Below are positions 22,500 through 35,704 of a DNA stretch of 64,000 nucleotides, piece by piece; position 1 is the stretch's first letter, and every line of letters begins with the position of its first letter. The position numbers and the translations under genes were made by a program. Source of the stretch: Progne subis subis (Eukaryota > Chordata > Aves > Passeriformes > Hirundinidae); assembly GCA_022316685.1 (NCBI GenBank), contig JAKJHU010000767.1, positions 1-64,000 of the forward strand, given 5' to 3'. The notes under the pieces are model-generated. The model saw only the letters and a program-made list of their open reading frames with translations, made no database searches and was not told the DNA's origin.

Positions 22500-25400
22500 T
22501 AATTCTAGAAACAGGGCGTATTGAAATTCATCAAGAAAGGAAATCGCTGCAGAAAATCTACTTCCTTCTCATGCCTACAAATTCAGTCTTATAATCAGCG
22601 GGTTTTGATTAAAAACAACATAATGGCAAAAATTCTCAACACCTGTACTCGGTCCCTTGAGAAACGAGCTACTCAGCAAGCACTTCATTTAGTTTATGAG
22701 GAAGATGAACTGGCTCAGATTTTCTTCTCTTGCTTTCTAAACAGCTCATTCTCCCATCCCAGGTAAATGAAAGCAGAGCCCACGGCTGCCCCAGCTCCTC
22801 TGCCAACACCAGTCTCCCTGGGCTTGTCCCCAGCACTGGCCTTGCAAGACAAAGGGCCAGGGGAACACTTCCCACCATCAGAGCATCTCTTGGCTCCCTG
22901 TCCTGCAGATTGGCAGAAGCCACGTGCTGGACGTGCCAAACATGGTTTGTGCCGATCTCCCAGGTGCCATCCCATTTTCAACATGTTTTTAAGGAGTTGG
23001 GAAGCGGCAGAGCGGAGGACAGCAGCTGTCCTTCTCTGCCCTCACACCCCAGGATGTAAGAGCACACAGACTCTTCCCTGGAGCAGGAATCCTGCTGTCA
23101 CAGTTATCACTGCACAAACAAGATCAGACAAGGCAGCCCCAGTGGGCAAGGGCAAGTGTCTGACAAGAACACGTGTCCCTGATTTTTCTCAGAGCACAGG
23201 ATGACCCATCTCTCATTCTCAAATCATAGGAACTTGCCTTTTTTCCAGCAGATGTTAGGGACTGAGGACTCCCCCGTTTGCATTTGAGATCCTTTCCAAA
23301 GGGGAACTGGACCACTTGCACTGTCCTTCAATCAAGTCCACAGACCCCTGGACCTCCCTTGTTCTAAGGGAGCCACCAAAACAACTAAGAAAATGACAGG
23401 TGATTTAATTTACCCAGAGGCTGTAGAGTAACTTACACTGACAAAGGAAAGCTTTTAGGAGTTGCACTGGAAGAGGAAATAAAGGCATTATTTTACTGAA
23501 ATGGTCTCATGTCCAAGCTCAGGCCATGGGGAAGGTCTTTAACAGTGTCAGCACTGGTGAGTGAACCCCTGAGCTGCTCTGACACACGGCAGGAACTGTT
23601 CTGTTTGGAGCTAAACCTCTCCCAGTTCAGATCTGGAGAGAACAGTGTCATCCCCAGGCAGGTGGCAGCAAGAGTGACAGTGTCTCACTGGGCCTACAAC
23701 AACCATGGGAAGAGAAGGTTAGTCTCAGTCTCACACCTCCTACTGCCTATGCCAAAGGCAAAAAAGACCATAACAGCTACATCTTAAAGCTCCAAACCAG
23801 TATCTGATCTTCTGGCCAGCCCCAACCTTAGCAATGTAGTGATCCAAATACCCATGGGCTTTTTCTGCGCCTTTTCCAACGTGCAGAAATATTCCTCCGC
23901 ATTTCACACACAGACTTCTGCCTTTCAAGACAAATTAAGCCTTTGAGCGCACGATTAAATTCCCAATGAAAAAGTGCTCACACAGAGAGAGTCCAAGAGC
24001 TAATGAGGAGCAGCATACCCAGCAGGTAGGAGCAGCTGCACGGGGAAGGCTGATGGATCGCTGCAGAGCATCCCGAGCCGGGCAGCCCATCGCTCACACG
24101 CACGTATGGCAGGAGAGACACGTGATGTACGCTTCCCCACAGAACTTTATTAACACCTTCGGGTTGGTGAAAAATGTGCCGCCTAAGTATCTTCAGATTT
24201 GATTGTTTGTTTTCGTTTGGGTTTTTGTTTTGTTGGGGTTTTTTTGTTTTGGTTTTTTTTTAAATAAGATATTTTTCACTAACAAAACTGATTTTTAAGC
24301 ATGGAATAGTCATTTGCCAGGTTTTCAAAGCCATCTGTTTTCAAAGCCTACCTTCCTTGTTGTTTACCACAGGCTGTCTATCTGTTTTAACAACCTCCAC
24401 TGGGATTTCACATACCTCATTATGCAAAATCACTACTTATGCATTCACTCCAGCACTTGTCTAACTAATCTGCACTCACAACACCTCCCACAGAAGACAC
24501 ACCATCCCTCTTCAGAGGCTGCAGATCAAAAACAATAGTAGCTGGTGTCGTAGCAAGACAAAACACAGCCTCCTGTGAATTACTGTTGTGATACAGGCCC
24601 AATCCACGACTCCTCAGAGCTGCTAAAGTATAATAGAAAAATACCATATCACAAGAGATTTTGTATCATATACAAGATAAAAAAGCATCTATTTTTCACG
24701 TTGAGACTTATGCTTTTCTTCGTCAAGAGGATTCCAAGCATTTTGATCTCTCTGGCAATCTGATGTGCACCCTCGATCTCCCCTGGAACTCCTCGTGCTC
24801 CACTGTTTGGTTCATCTCAGGCACCCTTTTCTTGCCAGATTTCCATCTCTAAAAGCAGCCCTCACCTTGGACAGAGCAGCTCCAAGCTGCTGTTCAAAGC
24901 TCACCTCTGCCTCCCCCTCCACCCCTCCTGCAGAAAATCCCCAGGTCACTGACAACAAGAGACTTCTCAAACTTCTCTGGTGTCCAGGCCCATGTGGGGA
25001 CCCTTTTACCACAGAACTGATAAACCCATCACAGTAAGAGCTTGCTGGGGGATGCTTTAATCCACACAGTTATTCACATGAGAGTATGATGTCTGGTGCC
25101 ATTATGGCTGTGTCACAGAATATCCTCAGGTAGGTTGAAATACAGAGAGAAAAAGAAAATTTTCTCTGTTGGCCTATTAGATCCACCATATACACTATTT
25201 TCCAAATAAATAAATAAAAAAAAAAATAAAGCAGAATTTATTAATATTATTTTCTTTAAAATAATTCTATAGCTCATCATCCTCAGAAAACACAGCTCCT
25301 ATCTCTATTTGCCCATATACTGCAAAATTTGAGAGCTAAGTGTGAATGCAAAACTTGTCACTCTTACATCTTTAATCACATCTCTGAATCACAGACTACG

Positions 25401-27365
25401 GTGACACTGCTATGGTGAGATGTAACTCTAAAATTCAGAAAGACAAAGTGACTTTAAGTTATGTTTGTTTTACACAGGGAGCAAGGAGAATTCCTGTTGA
25501 GCAAAGCACAAGAGATTGAGGCTTGCAACAGAGAAAAAGTGAAACTTCATGGTTTAGTTAGGATTTCCCAGAAAAAAAAATCTAATACATCAGCTGTATA
25601 AAAGGCTTTTCATCTACAAAGCCAAAACCACTTTTTGGGTGAGGTAAGCATCACGTCACTATCCCATTTCATATCTAAGCAGGCAAGAGATTGGAAATAA
25701 AACAAGGGGGGCTCCTCTCCAAAACATGGACCTGAACCACATGTAAGCACCCAAACCCTGCTGCCCTCAGCTCCATTTCCTACCCCAGGTGCTGTTACCT
25801 CAGAGCCCACCCTGGGGCCACTCCTGTGCCCTAAAACACCCAACAATTCCATGTCAGGGCCCCACTGCTCAGGGTGGCAGAGGGGATGAGAGCAGACACT
25901 GCCCACTCAGACAGTGGCAGCTGGAAGAGGTTCTCAGAGCCAGTGAGGGATCTGGCTCTGATTCTACCTCAAAATGCACCCCACAGAGCCCAGACAGCAT
26001 TGCCACAAATCTCTCAACATCTTGTAGGAGCCTTGGTCCTACCAAAATCAAAATGGGCTTTTATGAGTGATTGCTTGTGGAGTGGGACTCCAGAAGAGAA
26101 ATTCCTGTGATGGCCATGCTCGTGTCTTGCAGCAGGACAGAACCAAGTCCCCATCAGAGTGTGTATTTCTTTGTGTCTTTGCTTTCCTATGACACAAAAG
26201 GGAAATTACCCTAAACACTCACCATTGCAAATCATTTTATGGTTAAATATGATTTGGTTAATAAAATTAAAAAATCTTATATTTGGAAAGACTGAATCTA
26301 TATAGCTACAGTACCATTTTTCTATGTAAGAAAGAAAAAAAGATTCATCTGAACCTATTGTTTTGAAGCACTAATTAAGTTTGCATACACCTGCATGATA
26401 CATCTTCACTACAGCACGAACTACTGTTTCTTTTCCCTGCATTTGTTTTACTTGGCTGGTTTGTTGTTCTCCACAGTGCAGTCTCAACAAGTACCTGCAT
26501 TTTGCCAGGGGAACACCTCATTAGCTCTTAGCTGATACAATTCTGCCAGCACAGGTGCTCACTGGAACAGCTCTAAATGCTTGATCTGCCTTGTACACTT
26601 TTGAAATGTGTCAGGCCCAGCACTAGGATTAAACACTGTCAGGCACTAACACAGGAGATGGCAGGTCTGGATCAGGACTGTGTTGGGGTAGGCACTGGGT
26701 AAAAGCAGACTAAAGAGCAGGCCTTGCATGAAGTTGTCCTAATTATTTATATGAATGCTAGCTACAAAAAGGATCAGATTAACTTTCAGCTTTGTTAAAT
26801 GCTAGCTTCATTGGAACCAAATCCTGTTTCTACACACTCTGCTAGAAACAGCAACCCAGCTATCCAAGAGGCATCATGATTCCAACAGTTAAGAACAGAG
26901 TTTGGATGGCCTTGGGGCAAAACCCCATTCATTTGGATTACAGCTTGGGTAATTAGCACAGACGCATTAAATGTGTTCTATTTAAACTAATACACTCTCA
27001 TCAGGAACAGTTCTATTCCTCATTGCACAGCTGCTATTCCAAACAGCACAAAGCAGCAGAAACCATCTTATCACTGTTCTTAAATATTCCTTGTTAGCTC
27101 ACTCCCAACATAATTTGGAGAACTGCTAGAATGGGAACAGAAACTGCATTTAAACATAAACCAAACGGAAACCAAGCTGATGGAGAAAAACCTTACAGAA
27201 ACGAACATCCTCTAAAAAATGAACTGTGTTGTCAGGAGCCCCAGAGCTGCACTGCCAGGAAGGGTTAAAGCAGCAGCTCTGGGAGGCTGATCCAGTGCCC
27301 CAAACCCAGAGCCAGGGGCTCTGACAGAGACGTGTGTTCTGCACAGGACAATCCTTGGATAAATC
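22500..27365. other. Non-coding block, nothing recognised
   Basis: Mixed unique DNA. It holds a T/G-rich tract at 24204-24261, an A-rich stretch near 25205-25230 and a GC-richer patch around 22760-23050. The longest frame is 145 codons (22767-23204, plus) without recognisable features. Possible exon-like pieces such as 24134-24202 were considered and not supported. Confidence 0.4.
24204..24261 (+). repeat. T/G-rich low-complexity tract
   Basis: About 58 bases of T and G with TTTTG units and one GGGG run, of the same type and orientation as those at 13389-13570 and 49263-49344. Confidence 0.9.
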
Positions 27366-27423
27366 CCTCAGAGTGGATTCATCCAAGAGCAGCACCTCAG
27401 AGTGGATTCATCCAAGAGCAGCA
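27366..27423. repeat. Perfect 29-bp tandem duplication
   Basis: Two identical 29-bp units (27366-27394 and 27395-27423) beginning CCTCAGAGTGGATTC, followed by a third partial match of four bases. This is a recent simple duplication. Confidence 0.97.
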
Positions 27424-27591
27424 CCTCTCCTTCAGGCTGCCTGTTCCGTGGCATCACCAGCTGCACCTCCTGCTCCCGTTCCTTCAGACCTGGCCCTGCT
27501 TCTCCCCTGCCCTGTCCACGCTCGTGCTCAGAGCAGCAGCAGGGACAATCACATCAGGTGCCCAGCAGTGGGGACATAGCACAGAGGGTAC

Positions 27592-27922
27592 TGTGAATTT
27601 AATCAGCATAGTCAGTTTGATAACCAAGATGCCTTGGCAAGAACAAACAGAGCTTTGAAGATTACAGGAAGATTAGATCAAGATTGGCGACAGGAAAAGA
27701 AGATTGAATCAATCTCTGCAAGCAAGAGATGTTGTAAAATGTGTAAGTTTGTTTGCATGATGTTTAACCTAATCATTGTAATAAAAAATTAGTAGCTTTC
27801 CTAGAATGATATATAAGCATTTGGAAATCACAGTAAAGAATGAATTCTGACCATCAGTCAGTATTCCCATCTCTCTCAATCATCAACACCTCAGCAATAA
27901 TGGGGCTGCCAGAACCGACACA
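27592..27922 (+). mobile_element. Probable endogenous retroviral LTR, plus strand
   Basis: It begins TGTGAATTT and ends CCGACACA (TG...CA, with 4-bp complementary ends TGTG/CACA). A TATATAA box lies at 27810-27816, followed about 23 bases later by AGTAAAGAA, a weak polyadenylation-like signal, then a U5-like pyrimidine-rich segment. An alternative right end is the ATCAACA at about 27882-27888. No matching target-site duplication was found and no retroviral gene follows, so it is probably solo. The family is not identified. Confidence 0.55.
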
Positions 27923-28678
27923 TTTTGATCATAAAGTGGCCAGAGGAGGCACTACAGCAACTGAACTTTTTTTTTTTTTTTCCCTAAGAGTTTAATGTGG
28001 GATTCCTGTCAACATTTATTTAACAAGACCTTACCCCCATTTCCCTGTGAGCTCAAAAGCACTTCTCATTCCAATATTTAAGCATCACCCTGAAACAAAA
28101 TATCAAAGAGTCCAAACTACAGCATAGAGGATGGATATAAATATCAGTCCTCTTGCTTCTAATGGAGCTTGAAATTAACACCACTTTTCTATTTCAGCAC
28201 AATTTTTCAGAGAGTTTGAATTCTTTGGGACAAGCGCCACTTCCACCCAAGGTCTGCACAGTGTGAGGCTAAAAGATGGAGTTTGGCTACTGCAGAGGTG
28301 ATCAGAGAAGCCACAAAATCCTGCCATAGCAGAAAGCACAGAGAGAATGCAAGAAATATTTAGTCTTTATTTCTAAATGGGAAGACAGTTTTCTGCAGTT
28401 CTTAGCCATTTTCCGAGTAATCTTCAGTACACCAGATGAAAAATCTTCATTAAATAATCAGGTGGCAAAGATATAAAATGCAGTAACTGAACAAACTCCA
28501 GGAGTTGGGATTACAGATCAGTTTTAGAATTAACTCTGACAGCAATCACTGGGGAGAAACCATACTAAAGATTTTGGTCAGTTATGGATTTATCCTTGGG
28601 GCTCTTTTGACTCAAGTCCTCAGGGTCTATCAGGTTCCAATCCTTCTCTGGATGCAGAATATATAGAATATGTGCCTA
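27923..28678. other. Non-coding block, nothing recognised
   Basis: AT-rich unique DNA with a T16 run at about 27967-27982. No gene, repeat or RNA could be supported. Confidence 0.5.
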
Positions 28679-28733
28679 TAGAATCATAGTAACATAGAGT
28701 TGTTTAGGTTGGAAAAGGCCTTTGAGTCCAAGC
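28679..28733 (-). mobile_element. CR1 LINE 3' end, very short minus-strand fragment
   Basis: It opens TAGAATCATAGTAACATAG and continues GGTTGGAAAAGGCC, which is the reverse complement of a CR1 3' tail. Only about 55 bases remain before it meets a CR1 fragment in the opposite orientation. Confidence 0.8.
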
Positions 28734-28737
28734 AGTA

Positions 28738-28872
28738 ACAGAGCTGAAGGAGCATTTGGACAATGCTCGGGCACATGGTGTGACTCTCAGGGATGGTGCT
28801 GTGCTGGGGCAGAAGTTGGACTCAATGACCCTGCTGGGTCCTTTCCAACTCACCAGGCTTCTGTGATTCTGA
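28738..28872 (+). mobile_element. CR1-like LINE 3' end, plus-strand fragment
   Basis: It contains GGGATGGTGCTGTGCTGG, TTGGACTCAATGACCCTG and GGTCCTTTCCAACTCA, then ends GTGATTCTGA. This is the plus-sense 3' end of a CR1-related LINE of a different subfamily from the neighbour at 28679-28733. The two tails lie back to back with their 5' sides joined, either from insertion of one into the other or from an inverted rearrangement. Confidence 0.85.
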
Positions 28873-31800
28873 GGTGAGTGAGAGAAGACCTGCTGCTCAT
28901 CCTGTTCCACTCCCTGTGTATTTGGGGCTGGCTTTGCAAGTTCAAAATCTCGAGTAAATATGGTTAGGTGAACTAACAAAAATCCACAGTGTTCAGCAAT
29001 AATTCTTTCCTGAAAAAGTTTAAAACCAAGGAAAGAGCTTCCTGATTTCTCTTTGCAGAGCATGGTCAATCAAAGCTGAAGACTCCTGGATGCATGGAAG
29101 CAGGACAGTTGACAGGAATACCAGCACTAGTAGGAAGCATTTGTGATGCACTGCAGAAAATCCGCAGCGAAGAGTGCAGCACACTTGATGTGCTCATTTT
29201 TCATACCAATAAACATTCCAGCTTCCCAATAGCCCTTCAGAGTCCTCTGGTGCCAGAAATCTGGCAACAAGACTGAACCTGTGATGTGTTCATCTTTAAA
29301 TCTTGACATGACAGGAATTCATTAATCAAATGTGGGTTTGGAGTAATATTTTTGCTCCAGTCTAATTCTAGAAATCAGTGGTCTGAAACTGTCAGCATTA
29401 GTATGATTGACTCCTTTTAAAAATTAACTCTTAGCTACATCAATATTAGAAAAAATGTAATTTCTAATTTAATCTAATTTTTAAAGAACATAATTCTATA
29501 ACTTTTTTTTTTTTTTTAACTTCAAAACCACCTATTTTAAGTAATAAAGTAGGCTAACATGAAAGCTGATACTTAGTTTACCCATATTTTTTCAAAGCAA
29601 AAAACCCCTTTTTGTATAAATGGAGGCCAACATCCAGCTTTGGTCTAATTCCTCTGAACTCAAAACAAAAATCACTCCAGAAAAAAATAACCAGAATATA
29701 TTCTATGCAGATAAGAACTGGGGGCTGTGTGTGTCACCACAACCCATACTACCACTATATGGAGTTCTCTCAATTTAAGAGACTATGAGTGTATTTATGA
29801 TTTTTGAAAACCAACATTCTACCCTGGGATTGGAAGCTATATGTTAGCTGACTTCAATTAAAATATTTAAGCTTGGGTTTTAAATCAAGCTCCAGGTCAA
29901 GCTCAGATTCCTTGCTTCCAAGGTTCTGGTCCCATGTGAATATGTAATGCACCATGAAAAAGAACAGGGCAGCAAAATCAGAACATATGTGATTTAAGAG
30001 GCACACTACAACCATTTTAAAACCAATTAACTCTTATCAAAATACTAAAGGGAGAAAACCTCCCTCTCTAAACCTTACCTGGACTCCATCCAGACCCCTT
30101 ACTCTAGAAATTTAAAACATGAATGCTGTCCTTTTTCAAATCTTTAAATATTTTTACAACTTCTTTTTAAGTTTGGTTTCTCCTAGCTATAATCTTTGAG
30201 TTAAGGTAGCATCCCTAAAACAGATATTTAATGAACAAAACACAAAGTTCAAATTTGATGAAAAATACCAGTCTAACCTTTTCTATGCTTTTGCAGTTAC
30301 TGCTTCGCTCAGTTCCAATTTTCTCCCCTTTATTAATAATTGCCTTTAAACCAGGTAACCATAGTGATCCTTTTCAAGCTGGATGACTTTTGTTCGGTTT
30401 GCTTGAAGACAAAGTCACAACAAAATTTTCCTCAACATCCCTTATGACAAACTTAGCACCAGGACTACGACATTATTACACGTAAGGTATGACAGAGAGG
30501 GACTTTCCATGGAAAACAATAATTTGCCTTTATCTTTAAATTAAAAAAAAAAAAAAAAAAAAATACAGTGGCTGTTAGTACAATATTACCTTAGTTTGGA
30601 GCAGATTTGAGTTCTCTGAACTTTCTTCATTCTGTGGACAAATCCAGACAGTGAATCAGAGTGAGGATCTGAATTCTGGTTTTGTAAGCAGTTCCTTAAC
30701 ATCTGTGACAGTACAGAGCTCACAGGGTCACAAAATGAAACAAGGATGTGGGAGGAAACAAAGGCAGTTACCATTCAACCCACTCACTGGGCAGAGACCC
30801 CTGACCCTCTTCCTGCTGGCCAAAACCAAGATATGCTCTTTACCTTCTTTAAAACCCAGAGTATTCCACCTAACACCAGACTGAAAGTCTTTTATGATTT
30901 ATGAGCTTCAAATGATTTTATAAAATTTTCTCTAATTTATCCCATTTTCAAATGGCAGGAAAAAAAATCCTCCTTTCCATAACAAAATATAGGCCTCTTC
31001 ACAGATATTTACAGGATAACAACCAATAAATTAATTAAAACCAAACTTCCATCAATTTACTCTTTCATCTGTGTAGATGCACTTTTACGCTCATCACCTG
31101 CCCTTATAACTTCTTTTTTTCATTATGTCTTCCTCCTCCCTACAGATTCCTTAAAGATTATTCCCCTTCAGAATACCCATGAAGAAATGCAGATTCTGTA
31201 CCACACGTGGTGACTAACAGCACAGTGAGACCGAAACTGAAACACGGATGTGCGGACCAACATTTCAACTTTCCAGTCAAGCTCACCTTCATTAGCATGC
31301 AACAAGCATTAGGATTTATACTACTGGGATTCAAACCAGGAGAGATTCATGTTGTGTCTCCAGTTGATTTAGGTATAAATAATATTTTATTTACTTTACA
31401 AAATGGGTATTTTGCTCCATTTCAGCACGGGAGGGGGTGATGCAGTTTTTAATTAGTTTAGTGTTTTGATTTTTTTCAATGTCAAGAAAACAAATGGAGC
31501 AATATAAAAATAGTAGTACAACAGCTAACGTGGGGGTCTATCATGTAACCATAAAATGAGCACTTCCAAAGCACTTGCAAAGTTCCAGCCACATGATTCC
31601 CATTAACTGTAATGAGCACTGGACAGATAAATTCACACATGTTGCTTTGAAGATTTATAGTAAATTGGTCTCATCTTTGTTAGCACTAAAGGAATACTGA
31701 TGCTATACAATATAAAAGAGAAGCCTTTCCATTTGCCCCCTGCAATCTTCTTCATTATCCACAGAATTCTCCTGTAGCCAGTCATACTAGAGATTCATAA

Positions 31801-32553
31801 TCTCTCCAATTTTACAGACAGTTAAAAATATTAACTATAGCACACCAGCCACTCTCGGTAGAATCAAGTGCTAAAATGCTCCTTTGTTTAAGCACAGGCC
31901 CAGCGAGTTGTGCTCTGAAGCATATCAAAGGCTGAACGAGTGGAACAGCACAGGGAGAAAGCTGCTGCTGGAGAAGCCAACCCCTAATACCTTGCCAGGT
32001 CTTTAATTGCTATGCATGTACATTTGGCTTGATCTTGTGCTGCTTTGAAGTGAAGGCATTAGCTTCAATTAATCCCAAAATGACCTCAAGTTATGGGCTT
32101 TGGAGGGGGAAAAAAAAAAACAAAACAGAAAATGGCATAGGACCAATGTGAGCTGCTTGCCCTTTTATTTCCTTATTTTCTCCCTTTCTCCTCTTGTCTA
32201 AGGACAGGATTTAGTACCCATGGGTGATGAGCACCCTGCAGCCTGTGAAGCCTCTCCTCTGCCCCCCAAGGCAGAAGAGGCACAGGCTGCACGGGCCGGG
32301 GGCTCCCCACGCGCCTCCTGCGGGCCCACGTGCAGCACTAACACCCTTCATCTCCATGCCTTAAGTTTCAGCTTTTATGTTTTTTCAGGTTCTGCGCTGC
32401 CCAGGTGCACTTCTGAGCTCACATTCAGGGTCACTCTTCACAGAGCAGGGACGCAAAACAAATCCTTTTCCTGCTGCACACCAAGGACAACTTTCAGGCC
32501 CACAGTGGAATGAAGGGAGGAACAAGAAGGATGGGAACCTCATAACATGAAGC
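28873..32553. other. Non-coding block, nothing recognised
   Basis: Mostly AT-rich unique DNA with homopolymers (T15 at about 29504-29518, A21 at 30543-30563). A stretch at 31277-31372 looks superficially like a splice-flanked exon but was not supported. 32220-32340 is a GC-rich patch. Nothing matches a known gene or RNA. Confidence 0.4.
30543..30563 (+). repeat. Poly-A run
   Basis: Twenty-one A residues. No retroposon body that I recognise precedes it. Confidence 0.95.
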
Positions 32554-32776
32554 TGTAATTGGACAATTAAACCCCAAAGTGCAAATGAACCAAAACTTAT
32601 AAAAATGTAAGATCTCCTGACTGGTCAGCCATTTCTTGTGACTATTCTTAGTCCACCTTTGGTGTAGCTCTGGTCAGGCCCTGCTCTGCCCAAGGTGTAT
32701 TCTAAAGGCCTTTCAATAAATACCCTCTTGATTCTCCAGCTCTGTCCAGTCTCTGTTTCAGGTCAGCCTTCCAACA
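32554..32776 (+). mobile_element. Probable endogenous retroviral LTR, plus strand, left end uncertain
   Basis: TATAAAAA lies at 32598-32605, AATAAA at 32715-32720, and the sequence ends CCAACA at 32776, a normal R-U5 layout. The left end is placed at TGTAATTGG (32554), but U3 may extend further, since a purine-rich stretch at 32514-32535 resembles a polypurine tract. No primer-binding site follows, and no clear target-site duplication was found. It is probably a solo LTR of unknown family. Confidence 0.55.
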
Positions 32777-35392
32777 TAAACAACAGTAAATCATGAAGGC
32801 AAAACCCCAGAATCCATGGATCCAAAACTGTTCTTCAACTAAAGAACTTTGTAAATGGAGATTTACACAAGTAAGCCAACAGGGATCCAAGGGCTGCACT
32901 GCTACTGGTGCTGACAGAAGCCCTTACCACCATCTCTCCACCTATCATTTTCATCCCAATAAGTTCAGTACTTATAAATCAGTAATTTCAGGGGCTTATG
33001 AAGGGGGAAAACATCAGAAACTCGTACTGAAAAAATCTATTTACTACTTTTCTTGAAACCTGAGGAAAAACTCCCAAACCACTAGAAGTTCTAAGGTCTC
33101 CAGTAACATTGCTATACCAGACAGAGTCAGAAATCAAAACCACCAGGATGTGCTCTACGACAACTTGCAAATATTACATCTTTCATATGATAAACAAACA
33201 AACAAACAAACAAAACAAAAAAAAAGCACAAGAAAAAAAAACAAACCTTGATGCTTTTGCTTCTGCTAGCACAATAAGTACAGCTCCAACCCCTGATTCT
33301 GCCCCAAGTGCAATTCCTCCTGCACTGGAGAGTGCCTTTGGAGAGCAGCAGGGGCTCTCTCTCCTCCAGATGGAACTTTCACAAGGAAAAGAGGCTTAGC
33401 ATTTGAAACAAGCAGTAAAACTGAAGGTGACTGAGGCTTCCCCTTGCTGTATGCCCCACCCAGGATGGACAGGGGCACTCCTGGTCCAGGGCTGCAAACA
33501 GCTCTGTTCTCATGCACTAACAACTGCTCAGGCAAGCACCAGCAAGAGCCCATGTGCTCAGGCTTTCTCCTGCTTTTCCTGGGTGCATTCTCCTTTGCTG
33601 GATTTTATGCTGTTGTTTTCTAAGGGGGTGACGTTTTTGTCTTATTCCTTCTGACACACCAGATGCAAATGTTACTGAGTCAAAGTCATATTTCAGAGCT
33701 TCCTCCAAATAAAAAGACTACGCAACTACTCAGTGTTATCTCTGTGTCAGCACATTCCCTCGAGGACAATATTGTCTTTTTCCCTTAACAGGTAATTTGT
33801 TCATTGCAACACAAGTTTATTGAAAGCACTCTAAGTCTTTATTAGTGCTCTTTAGCTGATGTTTCCTACAGCTGCTGTGTCTCAGTATCAAATTCTGTGG
33901 AGCAGAATTAAAAAGAAATTTTATTATAGCCATGGCTTAAACATGAAATATTCCAAATACCTTCTAGGAGCATACTTGCAACAAACTTAAAACCCTGAAA
34001 TTAAAATATTTACACCTGGAAAAAACAAAAACAAATAACAAACAGACAAACCACAATATCCTTGCACAGACATGACCATTCAGAAAAACTCTCCACAAGA
34101 CCAAGCACACTTCAATTTGTTAATACAGAAGGAAGAAAAATGTTGTCCTGGGTCACTGAGATCCATCAGCCATGGAAAATCTTAACTGTACCTTACAGAT
34201 AGTTTCCTAAACAACACACATATGTTAAAAGCACATATCTACATTTCCACTGATTCAACCAGCAAACTAGTCCAAAAATTCTACCATAAACTGCCCTAAA
34301 GGCTAGAAACCTTTTCCTAAATTAAGCATTTCCTAAGTATTCCCCCCTTCTTCAGCCCTTTCTCCAGGTACATCACGATCACAATTGTACCCTGCCCCAG
34401 TGCTCATTCTACAGAGCAGAGGAAGCCCAGCCTTCCAGCTCCAACTCAGAACGCCTCTGTTTTTCCTGGAGCTGCTCCTATCATATTTCCTTTGACTTGA
34501 ATACAGATGACCTGACAAGAGCCCAGGATTCCAGACACACTCTCATTCCTGCTTCACACAACAGCAGAATTAACACCATGACCAAACATCCATGTTTGCT
34601 GTATGGTAGAATTCCTCTGACATACCTCTTTAGACAATTCAAAATTACAAACCCACCTTAAAAATGAAATCCTTACTACTAGCCCTTTATGATTCATGTG
34701 AGTTTTATACTAATATATTTAACAGTCTATTATTTCAGCCCATAAAACCAATCTCTGCTCCCAGTGTAATGTTCTGGTCTTCTGCCCTGTTTGACAAAGC
34801 TCCCAACCATTGCATTGCCAGTAAGTCATGCTAGAAACTTCCAAGCCATTCCTGCTGGCATTACTTAGTCACACTCTGCTTTGGAGGGATTCCAACTTAA
34901 TGGCCCCTTAGCCCAACACCAACACAAAACGGGGGTGTTTTCTAGCTGGTTTCTTGTACCAATTTCTAGTTTAACTAATAATTTCTCTCGTGGTTTATAG
35001 CTAACATCTTCCTGAAATACAAACTGATTAGATCTTAGATACTCCAAAATCCCTTCATGCCTTCAAAAACAATACTAGCAAGATCTTGTGCTCAATGCTG
35101 CTTTATTTATTTTAATTATGTGCTTTGTTGCATATTAGAAGAAAGCAGCCTTTCATGTTTCTCTGCTCTTGTGATAAGACTGATTGCTCTCTTCTTAATG
35201 AATCCTGGGTCTGCAGGTGAGGGAGCCCAAGCACAGGCTGCAGGTAAATCAAGCCTTTTGTCCCACTATGAAAAATGTTCTGCTTTCAAAGCTCTGCTGC
35301 TCTTGGTCAAAAGCTCCAAAGATGCAGTGACTGCCAGTGAAAGGTTTTAGAAAAACAGGGCAATTGTTCATCCCAATTAATTACAACAGATG
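32777..35392. other. Non-coding block, nothing recognised
   Basis: Unique AT-rich DNA with A/C-rich simple repeats at 33191-33240 and about 34017-34055. An octamer ATGCAAAT lies at 33663-33670. Frames are under 100 codons and unrecognised. Confidence 0.45.
33191..33240 (+). repeat. (AAAC)n and A-rich simple repeat
   Basis: Several AAAC units followed by A9 and A8 runs broken by GCACAAG. This is the complementary composition to the T/G tracts elsewhere in the window. Confidence 0.93.
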
Positions 35393-35704
35393 GATAGAAT
35401 GGAAGTGACCGTTACCTGTATCCTTCCCCATGAGACTAGACAGCCGCCGAAGGTAAAAGGAGAGTCCTGACTCTCTGACTTCGGGTTGGATCTTTCTGCT
35501 TTTATTCTTACGTCCTGCTCAGCTTTGAGACCCCTCCCAATGGAAATCCGATGCCAGAGGGTCCTGGCTCCTCCCCGCAGTGGCATTTTCCCCCAGGGGG
35601 CAGGGCCCATAGGCAGGACCCAGAGGCATTGCCCAATCAGTGATAAAACAGCATTAGGTTACATCTCAGTGAGGGGATGTGCGCTGCTGGGCAGACAGAT
35701 AGAA
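35393..35704 (-). mobile_element. Solo LTR, minus strand, with 7-bp flanking direct repeats
   Basis: The element spans 35400-35697 (298 bp). On the plus strand it begins TGGAAGTGACC and ends GGGCAGACA (TG...CA). GATAGAA occurs immediately on both sides (35393-35399 and 35698-35704), as a target-site duplication would, although 7 bp is one longer than the usual retroviral 4-6. On the minus strand AATAAA (plus 35511-35516) is part of an AATAAAAG box, followed by about 110 bases of U5. The middle is GC-rich. With both flanks matching and no internal genes, this is best explained as a solo LTR left by recombination. Confidence 0.78.

Noticed and set aside
24134..24202. Possible terminal exon after a TTCCCCACAG acceptor-like sequence
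   Set aside because: Only about 20 codons, no upstream exon, and no family recognised. One acceptor-like word is not evidence enough.
30543..30563. Poly-A runs (also 48032-48058, 56967-56985 and 60433-60454) as tails of processed pseudogenes
   Set aside because: No gene-like body or flanking duplication could be recognised next to any of them.
31277..31372. Possible internal exon between a pyrimidine-AG and a TAG-GTATAA donor-like site
   Set aside because: The encoded peptide is unfamiliar, and donor/acceptor-like words are frequent. No linked exon was found.
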